From an uncultured Opitutia bacterium (lineage in GTDB: Bacteria > Verrucomicrobiota > Verrucomicrobiia > Opitutales > UBA953): DNA of 32,817 nt. The notes below the pieces were generated by a model, which was not told the origin of the DNA, did not search any database, and was given only the letters and a program-made list of their open reading frames with translations. Each line of letters opens with the position of its first letter. Position 1 is the stretch's first letter. This document shows, in pieces, positions 25,200 to 32,486 of this stretch. A program made the position numbers and the translations under genes. Location of the stretch: NCBI GenBank assembly GCA_903882335.1, contig CAIRWP010000028.1:1-32817 (forward strand), read 5' to 3'.

Positions 25200-26510
25200 A
25201 TGATCGACGTCATGGCTCTCCGCCGCCCCGCCCTCCTGCTGGCCGCCACGCTGGCGCTGCGCGGAACCCTCGGTGCCCAGAACCACGAGCCTTTCGAGGA
25301 CCCGCCGATCAACTACTCCACGACGGTGCCGGTGGACGCCGTCTCCCGCCTGAACGCGGCCATGGCGAAACAGGCGGAGGAAATCCGCGGCTGGCCCGCG
25401 CGGCGCCGGTTACGTTGGTTACTCGAGCAGTTGCAGGTGCCGGTGGAGTCCCAGCTGCTCGTCTTCGGCAAGACCAGCCTGCAGCGCGGGCTCATCTCGC
25501 CCGGCAATCCCCGGGCGCTGTATTTCTCCGACGAGGCCTACGTCGGCTGGGTACCCGGCGGTGCCATCGAGATCACCGTCTTCGACCCCGTGCTGGGTGC
25601 GACCTTCTACGTGCTCGACGCCCAGCAGCCAGAGACGGCGCCGTTGATCGCGCGCAGCCAGGAGTGCCTGCTCTGCCACGCTCACCATGATCACACCCCC
25701 TCGCTGCGCGCGCGCTCGGTCTTCCCGGACGCGACCGGCGAACCGCTCAGCGGCTCGGGGAGCTCCAACATCGCGCCGGACACCCCGCTGGCGGAACGCT
25801 GGGGCGGCTGGTACGTCACCGGCCGGCCCAGCGGGCTGCGGCACCGGGGCAACGTCACCGGCAAGACAACCGAGGATTTCACGGGCGACGCCGGGTTGCG
25901 CGGCGAGGTGCGCCCGGAGCTACCCGCCGGCCCCGACGCCGCGCGCTACCCGCGGGCGACGAGCGATATCGTGGCGCTGCTGCTGCATGACCATCAGGTG
26001 CACGTGCACAACGTGCTCTCCGCCGCCAACCAGCAGGCGCGGATCGCGCTCTTCCGCTGGCCGGCGATGCGCGAGCTCCTGCAGCTGCCCGCGAACTCCG
26101 CGCCCGCCGGCTCCTGCCTGGTCGTCCTGAACAGCCAGGCGGAGAAGGTGATCGAAGCCCTGCTGTGCAAGGGCGAGGCAGCCTTCCCGGCCGGGGGCGC
26201 GCAGGGCGACGGGGCCTTCGAGAAAATCTATGCCGCCAGCCGCCGGGCGGACGACCGCGACCGCTCCCTGCGCGACCTCGACCTCCGGACGCGCCTGTTC
26301 AGGTACCGCTGCAGCCCGCTGATCTACGCGCGGACCTTCGAGGCGATGCCCAAGGAACTCCGGACCGTCGTGCTGCGCCGCCTCTCCGTCGGCCTGCGCG
26401 CCGCGACCCCGGCACCGGAGTTCGCCCACCTGCCGGCCGACGAACGCCAGGCCATCCACGAGATCCTGACGGCGACCTTGCCCGACCTTCCCGCGGACTG
26501 GGGGAAGTAG
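25200..26510 (+). CDS. exported protein with one CxxCH heme motif, conserved but of unknown function
   Basis: A 436-residue protein (ATG 25200) or 432 residues (ATG 25212). A signal-peptide-like stretch (MALRRPALLLAATLALRGTLGAQ) is followed by a domain opening PINYSTTVPVDAVSRLN, then SQLLVFGKTSLQRGLISPGNPRALYFSDEAYVGWVPGG. The only heme-type motif is C156-LL-C159-H160, followed by RWGGWYVTG and RHRGN. I recall similar unnamed proteins with these landmarks in Planctomycetota, Acidobacteriota and Proteobacteria, usually called hypothetical or cytochrome-like. It is probably a periplasmic mono-heme c-type cytochrome or heme enzyme; the partner is unknown. It lies 71 bp after the sigma gene on the same strand and may be co-transcribed. 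Confidence 0.75.
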   Translation: MIDVMALRRPALLLAATLALRGTLGAQNHEPFEDPPINYSTTVPVDAVSRLNAAMAKQAEEIRGWPARRRLRWLLEQLQVPVESQLLVFGKTSLQRGLISPGNPRALYFSDEAYVGWVPGGAIEITVFDPVLGATFYVLDAQQPETAPLIARSQECLLCHAHHDHTPSLRARSVFPDATGEPLSGSGSSNIAPDTPLAERWGGWYVTGRPSGLRHRGNVTGKTTEDFTGDAGLRGEVRPELPAGPDAARYPRATSDIVALLLHDHQVHVHNVLSAANQQARIALFRWPAMRELLQLPANSAPAGSCLVVLNSQAEKVIEALLCKGEAAFPAGGAQGDGAFEKIYAASRRADDRDRSLRDLDLRTRLFRYRCSPLIYARTFEAMPKELRTVVLRRLSVGLRAATPAPEFAHLPADERQAIHEILTATLPDLPADWGK

Positions 26511-26521
26511 GCGGAGACGAC

Positions 26522-26551
26522 GAAGGCCGGACCCTCGCGGGACCGGCCTTC
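26522..26551. terminator. bidirectional hairpin terminator between convergent genes
   Basis: GAAGGCCGG (26522-26530) and CCGGCCTTC (26543-26551) form a perfect 9-bp stem; past one A-A mismatch, CCC/GGG adds three pairs on a TCGC loop. It sits midway between the stops at 26510 and 26576. There is no long T tract on either strand. Confidence 0.7.
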
Positions 26552-26575
26552 GGAAACCTGGGGTGAGACGGCGGC

Positions 26576-27382
26576 TTACTTGGCGAGCGCGGCGAGCTTC
26601 TCGCGGATGGCGTCGGCCTCGATCTGGTAGCCCTTGGCGTTCAGGTGCAGCAGGTCGGGCATGATCTCCTTGGAGAGCGTGCCGTCGGCGGTAAGGAACT
26701 TCGGTCCGATGTCGAAGTAGTGCACCTTCTGGCCGTCGTCGAACTTGGCGATCAGGGCGTTGACGGCCTTGTTCTTGGTCCGGCCGGGGTTGTTGGCCTC
26801 GCCGGCGCCGCGCGGGAAGATCGCGAGGAGCAGGACCTTGGTATCGGCCGAACGCTTATGGATGGCGGCGATGATGTTCTTGATGCCGCCCGCGATCTGC
26901 TCGGGGGAGTTCTCGGCGACGCCGGCGTTGTTGGTGCCGATCATGAGGACGACGACCTTCGGCTTGATGCCTTCGAACTCGCCGTTCTCGACGCGCCAGA
27001 GCACGTGCTGGACGCGGTCGCCGCCGATGCCGAAGTTCACGGCCTTGTACTGGGCGTATTCTTTCTCGAAGAGCGCCTTCTGGCCGTTCCAACCGGCGGT
27101 GATGGAGTCACCGAGGAAGACGACCTGGGCTTCGCCCTTCTTGGCGAGCGCGACGAAGGATTCGTGCGACTTCACGAAACCGGCCTGCGGCTGGCCGTCG
27201 TTGCCGAGCTTAGGGGCGGCGACATCGGCGGGCTGGGCGGGCAGCTTCACCGCCGGGGCCTTGGCCGCGGGGGCCTTGGCGGCCGGCTTGACGTCGGCGG
27301 CGGGCTTCTTCGCCTCGTCGGCGGCGAAGGCGGAGGCACCGAGGAAGGCGGCGCCGAGGAACAGGGTATGGAGGGGCTTCAT
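26576..27382 (-). CDS. secreted GDSL/SGNH-family esterase
   Basis: A 268-residue protein with signal peptide MKPLHTLFLGAAFLGASAFA and an Ala/Lys/Pro linker (22-55) suited to spanning the envelope. The SGNH hydrolase blocks are complete: GDSIT with nucleophile S93, FGIGGDRVQHVLWR with oxyanion Gly near 121, GTNN at 149-152, and DLLHLNAKGY with D233 and H236. The form resembles platelet-activating-factor acetylhydrolase beta/gamma-type and carbohydrate acetyl-esterase members, so removal of acetyl groups from polysaccharide is likely but not shown. I chose ATG 27382 (leader CTCCCACCCC) because it starts the signal peptide; an in-frame ATG at 27400 adds six residues. Confidence 0.92.
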   Translation of the reverse strand: MKPLHTLFLGAAFLGASAFAADEAKKPAADVKPAAKAPAAKAPAVKLPAQPADVAAPKLGNDGQPQAGFVKSHESFVALAKKGEAQVVFLGDSITAGWNGQKALFEKEYAQYKAVNFGIGGDRVQHVLWRVENGEFEGIKPKVVVLMIGTNNAGVAENSPEQIAGGIKNIIAAIHKRSADTKVLLLAIFPRGAGEANNPGRTKNKAVNALIAKFDDGQKVHYFDIGPKFLTADGTLSKEIMPDLLHLNAKGYQIEADAIREKLAALAK

Positions 27383-27483
27383 GGGGTGGGAGCAGGACAA
27401 TGCTTCTCGCCCCGTGGTTCCCGCCTGTCAACGCGCCGTTGCGGACGCTTGCCCTGCGGGCGGAGCTCGGCCAGCGTCGGACC

Positions 27484-27894
27484 ATGAGCAAACCCCTGCG
27501 TTTCGTGACCAAGGCCGAGGCCCTCAAGGAGGAATACAAAGGTCGCACCAACTACTGGCTGACCCGGCCGGAGCTCACCGGCGCGAAGGACCTGCAGGTC
27601 TGCGAGGCCACCTTGCCCGCCGGCGAAGGGCATGCCTTCCACACCCATCCTGAGCTCGAGGAGATGATCTACGTGCTCGCCGGCGAGGTGGAGCAGTGGG
27701 TCGAGACCGAGAAGCGCGTCCTGCGGCCCGGCGACAGCGCGCACATCCCCGCCGGCGTCGTGCACGCGACGTTCAACGCCTCGCAGGCCGACGCGACGAT
27801 CCTGGCGATCCTCTCGCCCGGCGCGAGCCAGGGCCCCTTCATGGTCGACGTCAGCGGCGAGTCCCCGTGGAAGGAACTGCGCGCGCAGGGATGA
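27484..27894 (+). CDS. small cupin-domain protein
   Basis: A 136-residue single-domain cupin, probably cytoplasmic. Cupin motif 1 is GHAFHTHPELEEMIYVLAG with metal-binding H53, H55 and E59/E60; motif 2 is PGDSAHIPAGVVHATFN with H94. Such proteins bind a metal and often a small carboxylate or sugar, as enzymes or sensors; this one cannot be assigned further. It is divergent from the GDSL gene (101 bp apart), and its TGA overlaps the ATG of the next gene (ATGA), indicating translational coupling. Confidence 0.88.
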   Translation: MSKPLRFVTKAEALKEEYKGRTNYWLTRPELTGAKDLQVCEATLPAGEGHAFHTHPELEEMIYVLAGEVEQWVETEKRVLRPGDSAHIPAGVVHATFNASQADATILAILSPGASQGPFMVDVSGESPWKELRAQG

Positions 27895-28535
27895 ATTGGT
27901 TCGCCCGCCACCGCGTCCTGCTCGTCAGCGCCGCGCTCGTGCTGCTCGGCGCGATCGTGCCCTACCTGATCTGGGGCGACGCGTTGGAGGCGGCGTTCTC
28001 GGTCGAAGGGGCGCGCGCCTGGATGTCCGGCTACGGCGCAGGCGCGGGCCTCGCCGGGATCGGCCTGCTCGTCGCCGACCTCCTCCTGCCGATCCCGAGC
28101 ACGCTCGTGATGTCGGCCCTCGGCCTCGCTTACGGTACCTGGCTCGGCGGGCTCTACGCCGCGGCCGGCACGATGCTCGCCGGGCTCGTCGCCTACGCCC
28201 TCAGCCGCTGGCTGGGCCGGCCGCTCGCGCTGCGCCTCGCGGGCGAGGAAGGCCTGCGCGCCGGTGAAGGGCTCTTCGCCCGCGGCGGTGCCTGGCTCGT
28301 GGCGGGCTCGCGTTGCCTCCCGATCCTTCCCGAGGCGGTGGCGTGCCTCGCTGGCCTGCATCGCATGCCGTTCCGGACCTTCCTCTTCGCGCTGGCCTGC
28401 GGCAGCGTGCCGACGGGGTTCCTCTTCGCCGGCATCGGCGCGCTGGGCCAGGCGGAGCCGGCCTGGGCGCTGGGCCTGAGCGTGGTCGTCCCCGTGGCGC
28501 TCTGGCTGGCCGCGCGACGCTGGTTCCCGCGCTGA
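27891..28535 (+). CDS. VTT/DedA (SNARE-associated, TVP38/TMEM64) family inner-membrane protein
   Basis: A 214-residue integral membrane protein with about five or six hydrophobic segments (about 9-29, 50-75, 80-105, 140-165 and 190-210). VTT-domain landmarks are the re-entrant LLPIPSTLVMSALGLAYGTWLGG, the helix with YALSRWLGR, and GSRCLPILPEAVACLAGLHRMPFRTFL followed by GSVPTGFLFAGIG. Members act as lipid or small-solute transporters in other bacteria; the substrate here is unknown. It starts inside the cupin stop codon (ATGA overlap). Its own stop is 3 bp from the stop of the opposing DUF1080 gene. Confidence 0.88.
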   Translation: MNWFARHRVLLVSAALVLLGAIVPYLIWGDALEAAFSVEGARAWMSGYGAGAGLAGIGLLVADLLLPIPSTLVMSALGLAYGTWLGGLYAAAGTMLAGLVAYALSRWLGRPLALRLAGEEGLRAGEGLFARGGAWLVAGSRCLPILPEAVACLAGLHRMPFRTFLFALACGSVPTGFLFAGIGALGQAEPAWALGLSVVVPVALWLAARRWFPR

Positions 28536-28538
28536 GGC

Positions 28539-29213
28539 CTACTTCAGTTCCTTGATCCGGACACCGCGGTACCAGACGCGCTTCGCCTCATCCTGGAAGC
28601 CGATGTGCCCGTCGGCCGGGCGGTCCTTCATCGGCGACTTATCCAACGCCAGTACGATGGTGCGCTCACCGTTGAAATCGACCTGCAGGAGGTCGGCCTG
28701 GAGGGTGAGCGTGTAGCGGTTCCACTCGCCCGCGGGTTTCACCATGTTCCGCGCCGCCGCCATCGCGCGGATGATCCCGCCGCAATCATGGTGGCCCGGC
28801 TTCGCCAGGCCGTGCGTGTCGAGGATCTGCAGCTCGATGCCACGGTCGACCGGATTAAGGGGGTCGGCCACGCGGAAGAAGACACCGGAGTTGCCGGTCC
28901 GTTCGAACTTGAATTCGAGGTCGAGGACGAAGTCGCGGTACTTGCGCTCGGTGAAAAGGTACGCATCGAAGCGCTTCCAGCCCGTCTCGCCGGGGCGCGG
29001 CTTGAGGGTGACGGTACCGTCGGCCTCGTAGACCCAGTTGCCCTTCGTGCGCCAGCCGGCGAGGTCCTGGCCGTTGAACAACGGGACGAAGCCGGGCGCG
29101 TCGGCCGGCGGGTGGGCCACGGCGGGCACCGTCGGGCTGACCGGGAATGGTTCGCTCGCGGGACGGGCGAGCGACGGCAGGAGGAGGCAGGCGAGTAGGA
29201 GCGGGGTACGCAT
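28539..29213 (-). CDS. secreted DUF1080 protein (3-keto-disaccharide hydrolase family)
   Basis: A 224-residue protein with signal peptide MRTPLLLACLLLPSLARPA. The rest is a single jelly-roll DUF1080 domain: FVPLFNGQDLAGWRTKGNW, RKYRDFVLDLEFKFERTGNSGVFFRV, GIELQILD, GEWNRYTLTL, and GHIGFQDEAKRVWYRGVRIKEL. Pfam names the family 3-keto-disaccharide hydrolase, from enzymes acting on 3-keto-glycosides; it is abundant in Planctomycetota and Verrucomicrobiota. The ATG follows GCCACC and lies 11 bp after the stop of the alpha/beta hydrolase gene, so the two form an operon. Confidence 0.9.
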   Translation of the reverse strand: MRTPLLLACLLLPSLARPASEPFPVSPTVPAVAHPPADAPGFVPLFNGQDLAGWRTKGNWVYEADGTVTLKPRPGETGWKRFDAYLFTERKYRDFVLDLEFKFERTGNSGVFFRVADPLNPVDRGIELQILDTHGLAKPGHHDCGGIIRAMAAARNMVKPAGEWNRYTLTLQADLLQVDFNGERTIVLALDKSPMKDRPADGHIGFQDEAKRVWYRGVRIKELK

Positions 29214-29224
29214 GGTGGCGGGAA

Positions 29225-30361
29225 TCAAGGGAGACGCAGGGTGGCGGTCGGCGTGGATGGGGCGTCGAAGCGCTCGCTCAACCAAGCGCTCAGCTGGGCC
29301 GGCGACGCGGGCGTCGGGATCGCGGTCAGCGCCACGCGGCCGTTGACCGTGACCTTGACCGGGCGGGCGAGGTCGTCGACGAGCCCCTCGCGTAAGCGCA
29401 GCGTCAGGCCCGCAGGGACGTCGCCCTCGAGGACGATCTCCTGGCCGCGGGCGGTCGCGACGATCTTCTGGCCGGGCTTCGCGACGCCGGCGGGGAGCTC
29501 CAACCAATAGAAACGGTCGTGCGTGACGCCGGTCTGCACCCAGACGACCTTGCCGGGCCAGGCGACGCGGGTGAACTTGGCCATCCAGGGCAAGGCCTCG
29601 GCGTCCTTGCGGTCCATCCAATGCGGCAGACCGGGGTACACGCGCCCGAGATGCTCGTAACCGGCGGGGTCCTCCAGCCGCAAGCGACCGAACTCGGCGA
29701 TCTTCTCCGCGACGACCTTGTTGCGGTTATAAGCTGCGTCCGCCCCGCCGACGAACATGGCGAAGGGGAGATTACGTACGCCGAGGGTGTTCACGCCGTT
29801 CGTATGCCCCGCCATCATCGCGGCGGCAGCAAACCGGTCGGCCATCCGCGGGGCGAGCTGCCAGACCCCGTCGCCACCGGCGGAATAACCGAGCAGGTAG
29901 ACCTTGTCCGGGTGCACGCCGCGGACCGCGATGAAATCCTGGATCAGCCGGTCGAAGAGACGGTCGATGTGCGGCTCGTGCCAGAGGTTCCACGTGTTGG
30001 TCGGGGCACGCGGCGCGACCACGATGCCCTCGGGCGGGGCGTAGAGCCGGATCTGGTTGCGCCACTGCTGGTCGTTGACCTCGGCCGGGGCACCGCCGCC
30101 GCCGTGCATCGAGATCCAGAGGCTCCGCTCGCCCTCGGGGGCGAGGTTGAATTCCCGCTCCAGCCAGCGGAGGGACTTGTCCCCGTCCTTGATCTCGCGG
30201 GCGGCCACCTCGGCGGCGCGCTCGGCCCGGAGCTCCGTCCGGCGGCGCGCTTCGGCCACCTGCAACGGCGAGAGAGGCGGTATCGCGGAGACCGGGCCAC
30301 CGAGGACGACCAGCGCGGCGAGCAGCAAGAGCAAGAGGAAGGGACGGGGGCGCCTGACCAT
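29225..30361 (-). CDS. secreted alpha/beta hydrolase (esterase/depolymerase-like)
   Basis: A 378-residue protein with an N-terminal signal or anchor (RRPRPFLLLLLLAALVVLGG). The hydrolase domain shows the oxyanion-hole segment SMHGGGGAP at 84-92 and the nucleophile elbow GYSAGG with S160 (LLGYSAGGDGVWQLA). The likely acid lies around 207-215 (FVGGADAAY), and the His is probably in LPHWMDRKDAE or GVTHDRF. A C-terminal segment of about 90 residues looks beta-rich. It resembles PHB-depolymerase/feruloyl-esterase-type peptidase_S9-like secreted esterases. It is first in an operon with the DUF1080 gene and divergent from the S9 peptidase gene across 83 bp with two inverted repeats. Confidence 0.85.
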   Translation of the reverse strand: MVRRPRPFLLLLLLAALVVLGGPVSAIPPLSPLQVAEARRRTELRAERAAEVAAREIKDGDKSLRWLEREFNLAPEGERSLWISMHGGGGAPAEVNDQQWRNQIRLYAPPEGIVVAPRAPTNTWNLWHEPHIDRLFDRLIQDFIAVRGVHPDKVYLLGYSAGGDGVWQLAPRMADRFAAAAMMAGHTNGVNTLGVRNLPFAMFVGGADAAYNRNKVVAEKIAEFGRLRLEDPAGYEHLGRVYPGLPHWMDRKDAEALPWMAKFTRVAWPGKVVWVQTGVTHDRFYWLELPAGVAKPGQKIVATARGQEIVLEGDVPAGLTLRLREGLVDDLARPVKVTVNGRVALTAIPTPASPAQLSAWLSERFDAPSTPTATLRLP

Positions 30362-30405
30362 AGCCTAGACCTAGCCACCGGCCTTGCGGAGGCGAGCCAT
30401 CTTCT

Positions 30406-30443
30406 GAGGTCGACCGACCTCCCTCACCTCCTTTTAAAGGAGG
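30406..30443. promoter_or_regulatory. two adjacent perfect inverted repeats at the S9 peptidase start
   Basis: GAGGTCG-AC-CGACCTC (30406-30421) is followed 5 bp later by CCTCCTTT-T-AAAGGAGG (30427-30443), which ends one base before the ATG at 30445. The AAGGAGG looks like a Shine-Dalgarno sequence but is only 1 nt from the start codon and is locked in the palindrome. The region is the whole divergent promoter area between the two genes. Confidence 0.55.
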
Positions 30444-30444
30444 C

Positions 30445-32364
30445 ATGGCCCGCCCCGCCCTCGCTTTCCTGCTGTCGCTCCTGCTCGTGACGGCCGCGGA
30501 GATCCCGCCGAACCTCGTCGTCGAAGGCGTGCCGCCGATCCCACCCGAGCTGCGGACGCAGGTCGAACCCTACCTCAATCTCGGCGGGGCGAGTTTCCGC
30601 GGCTGGCACGGCGCCCGGCGCGAGGCGATGGTCACGACGCGCATCGGCGACGCGACGCACCTCCATCGCCTGGCGGAACCGAAGGGCAAGCGCGTCCCGC
30701 TGACCCGCGGACCCGAACCGATCCGCAACGGCGCCTTCCAACCCGGCGGCACGAAGCTGCTCTACGTCGCCGACCAAGGCGGCGACGAGAACTACCAGCT
30801 CTGGCTGGTCGACACCGCCGACCCGAAGGCGACGCCGGCGCGGCTCACCGACGGGAAGTCTCGCAACACGGACGCCATCTGGTCGAAGGACGGCCAGTGG
30901 ATCGCCTACGCGACCAACCGGCGCGAGGTGAAGGCGAGCGACATCGTCCTCGTGCAAGCCGCGGATCCGCGGGAGGAGCGCGTGCTGCTCCGCCACGACA
31001 CCCCGGGCTGGGGCATCGCGGATTGGTCGGCGGATGGGACGAAGCTCCTTCTCCGCGTGGCCAACGGCCAGGAGGACACCCGGCTGTGGACCGCCGACGT
31101 CGCCACGGGCGCCAAGGTCCAGGTTTCGCCGAAGACCGGCCGGCGCATCCTCGCGCAAGCGCGGTTCGGCGACGGCGACCGGGCGGTCTTCGCGCTGAGC
31201 GATCATGAGTCGGATTTCCTCGACGTGGTGCGCCTCGAGCTCGCGACGGGGGAACTGCGCCGCCTCGGGCCGGCCCCGCGCTGGGATGCCGAGGAGCTCG
31301 CGCTCTCCGCGGACGGCCGTCTCCTGGCCTACACGCGCAACGAGGAGGGTTGGTCGGTGCTCCACGTGCGCGACCTGACCGACGGGCGGGAACGCGCGCT
31401 CCCCGCGGTGCCCGCCGGGGTGCTCTCGGCCCTGGCCTGGCGACCCGGCAGCCATGAGCTCGGCTTCTCGCTCAACAGCGAGGAGACGGCGGCCGACGCC
31501 TGGTCCGTCGACCTCGACGCCGGGACCGCAACGCGCTGGACCGACCGGACGAGCAAGCCGAAGCAGGCCATCGCCGTGCCGGCGCCGCGCGTCGTGCGCG
31601 CGCCGAGTTTCGACGGGCTCAGCATCCCCGCGCTCGTCTACGAACCCGACCCCGTCAGGTTCCCCGGCAAGCGCCCCGCGCTCTTCCTCCTCCACGGCGG
31701 GCCCGAAGGCCAGTCGCGCCCGGGCTACCGCGGGAACCTGCTCTACTACCTGAACGAGCTGGGCGTGGCGCTCATTTATCCGAACGTGCGCGGGTCCACC
31801 GGCTACGGCCGGCGTTACCTCTCCTTGGACAACGTCCTGAAACGCGAGGACTCGGTCAAGGACGTCGGCGCCCTGCTAGATTGGGCCGCCCAGGAACCGC
31901 GGCTCGACGCGACCCGCTTCGCCGTCTCCGGCGGCAGCTACGGCGGCTACCTGAGCCTGGCCTGCCTCGCGACCTACCCCGACCGTTTCCGCTGCGGCGT
32001 GGACAACGTCGGCATCGCGAACTTCGTCACGTTCCTCCGCGATACCTCCGACTACCGCCGCGGCAACCGCCGGCTGGAATACGGCGACGAGCGCAAACCC
32101 GAGGTGCGGGAGTTTCTCGAACGGATCTCCCCGGCGAACCAGGCCGAACGTATCAAGGCACCCCTCCTCATCGTCCAGGGCCGCAACGACCCCCGGGTCC
32201 CGGTGACGGAGGCCGAGCGGATGCGGGACGCCGTCCGGGCCAAGGGCGGACGGGTCTGGTACGTGATGGCCAAGGACGAGGGCCATGGCTTCGTGAAGAA
32301 GTCCAACGCGGACTTCCAGTTCCTCGCCACCGCGCTCTTCCTGCGGACGCACCTCTTGGACTGA
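30445..32364 (+). CDS. S9-family prolyl oligopeptidase-like serine peptidase
   Basis: A 639-residue protein with a probable signal peptide (MARPALAFLLSLLLVTAAE). Residues about 40-370 form a WD40-like propeller (repeats such as NTDAIWSKDGQWIAYATNRR and GIADWSADGTKLLLRV). The rest is the alpha/beta-hydrolase catalytic domain with FLLHGGPEGQSRPGY, YPNVRGSTGYG, nucleophile S498 in SGGSYGGY, D582 in QGRNDPRVP, and H614 in DEGHGF. The family (dipeptidyl/acylaminoacyl peptidases) cleaves short peptides after proline or other residues. The start is the only ATG that gives the signal peptide. Confidence 0.94.
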   Translation: MARPALAFLLSLLLVTAAEIPPNLVVEGVPPIPPELRTQVEPYLNLGGASFRGWHGARREAMVTTRIGDATHLHRLAEPKGKRVPLTRGPEPIRNGAFQPGGTKLLYVADQGGDENYQLWLVDTADPKATPARLTDGKSRNTDAIWSKDGQWIAYATNRREVKASDIVLVQAADPREERVLLRHDTPGWGIADWSADGTKLLLRVANGQEDTRLWTADVATGAKVQVSPKTGRRILAQARFGDGDRAVFALSDHESDFLDVVRLELATGELRRLGPAPRWDAEELALSADGRLLAYTRNEEGWSVLHVRDLTDGRERALPAVPAGVLSALAWRPGSHELGFSLNSEETAADAWSVDLDAGTATRWTDRTSKPKQAIAVPAPRVVRAPSFDGLSIPALVYEPDPVRFPGKRPALFLLHGGPEGQSRPGYRGNLLYYLNELGVALIYPNVRGSTGYGRRYLSLDNVLKREDSVKDVGALLDWAAQEPRLDATRFAVSGGSYGGYLSLACLATYPDRFRCGVDNVGIANFVTFLRDTSDYRRGNRRLEYGDERKPEVREFLERISPANQAERIKAPLLIVQGRNDPRVPVTEAERMRDAVRAKGGRVWYVMAKDEGHGFVKKSNADFQFLATALFLRTHLLD

Positions 32365-32371
32365 GCGACCC

Positions 32372-32385
32372 TGTAAACGATTACA
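32372..32385. promoter_or_regulatory. LacI/CcpA-family-type operator upstream of hppA
   Basis: TGTAAACGATTACA has 5-bp perfect arms and a central CG. It agrees with the catabolite-responsive-element pattern TGWAANCGNTNWCA at every fixed position. It lies 7 bp after the S9 peptidase stop and 101 bp before the hppA start codon. A LacI-family regulator is the natural candidate; none is encoded in the window. Confidence 0.5.
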
Positions 32386-32429
32386 AATGACGGCGGCGAC
32401 CGGGAGTTTCCCCTCGCTCGCGGGCGGAT

Positions 32430-32469
32430 AATCAGCATAAATCAGCCCATGGCCGCACCCCGCGGCCGT
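32430..32469 (+). promoter_or_regulatory. direct repeats and leader hairpin before hppA
   Basis: AATCAGC occurs at 32430-32436 and again at 32440-32446, 10 bp apart (one helical turn), overlapping GATAAT and CATAAA, which could serve as -10 elements. GGCCGC (32451-32456) and GCGGCC (32462-32467) form a short hairpin 20 nt before the ATG. Confidence 0.35.
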
Positions 32470-32486
32470 ACCCCAATACCCTCCCC

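Noticed and set aside
30437..30443. AAGGAGG as a normal ribosome-binding site for the S9 peptidase
   Set aside because: Only 1 nt separates it from the ATG, too close for standard Shine-Dalgarno pairing, and it is one arm of a perfect palindrome.
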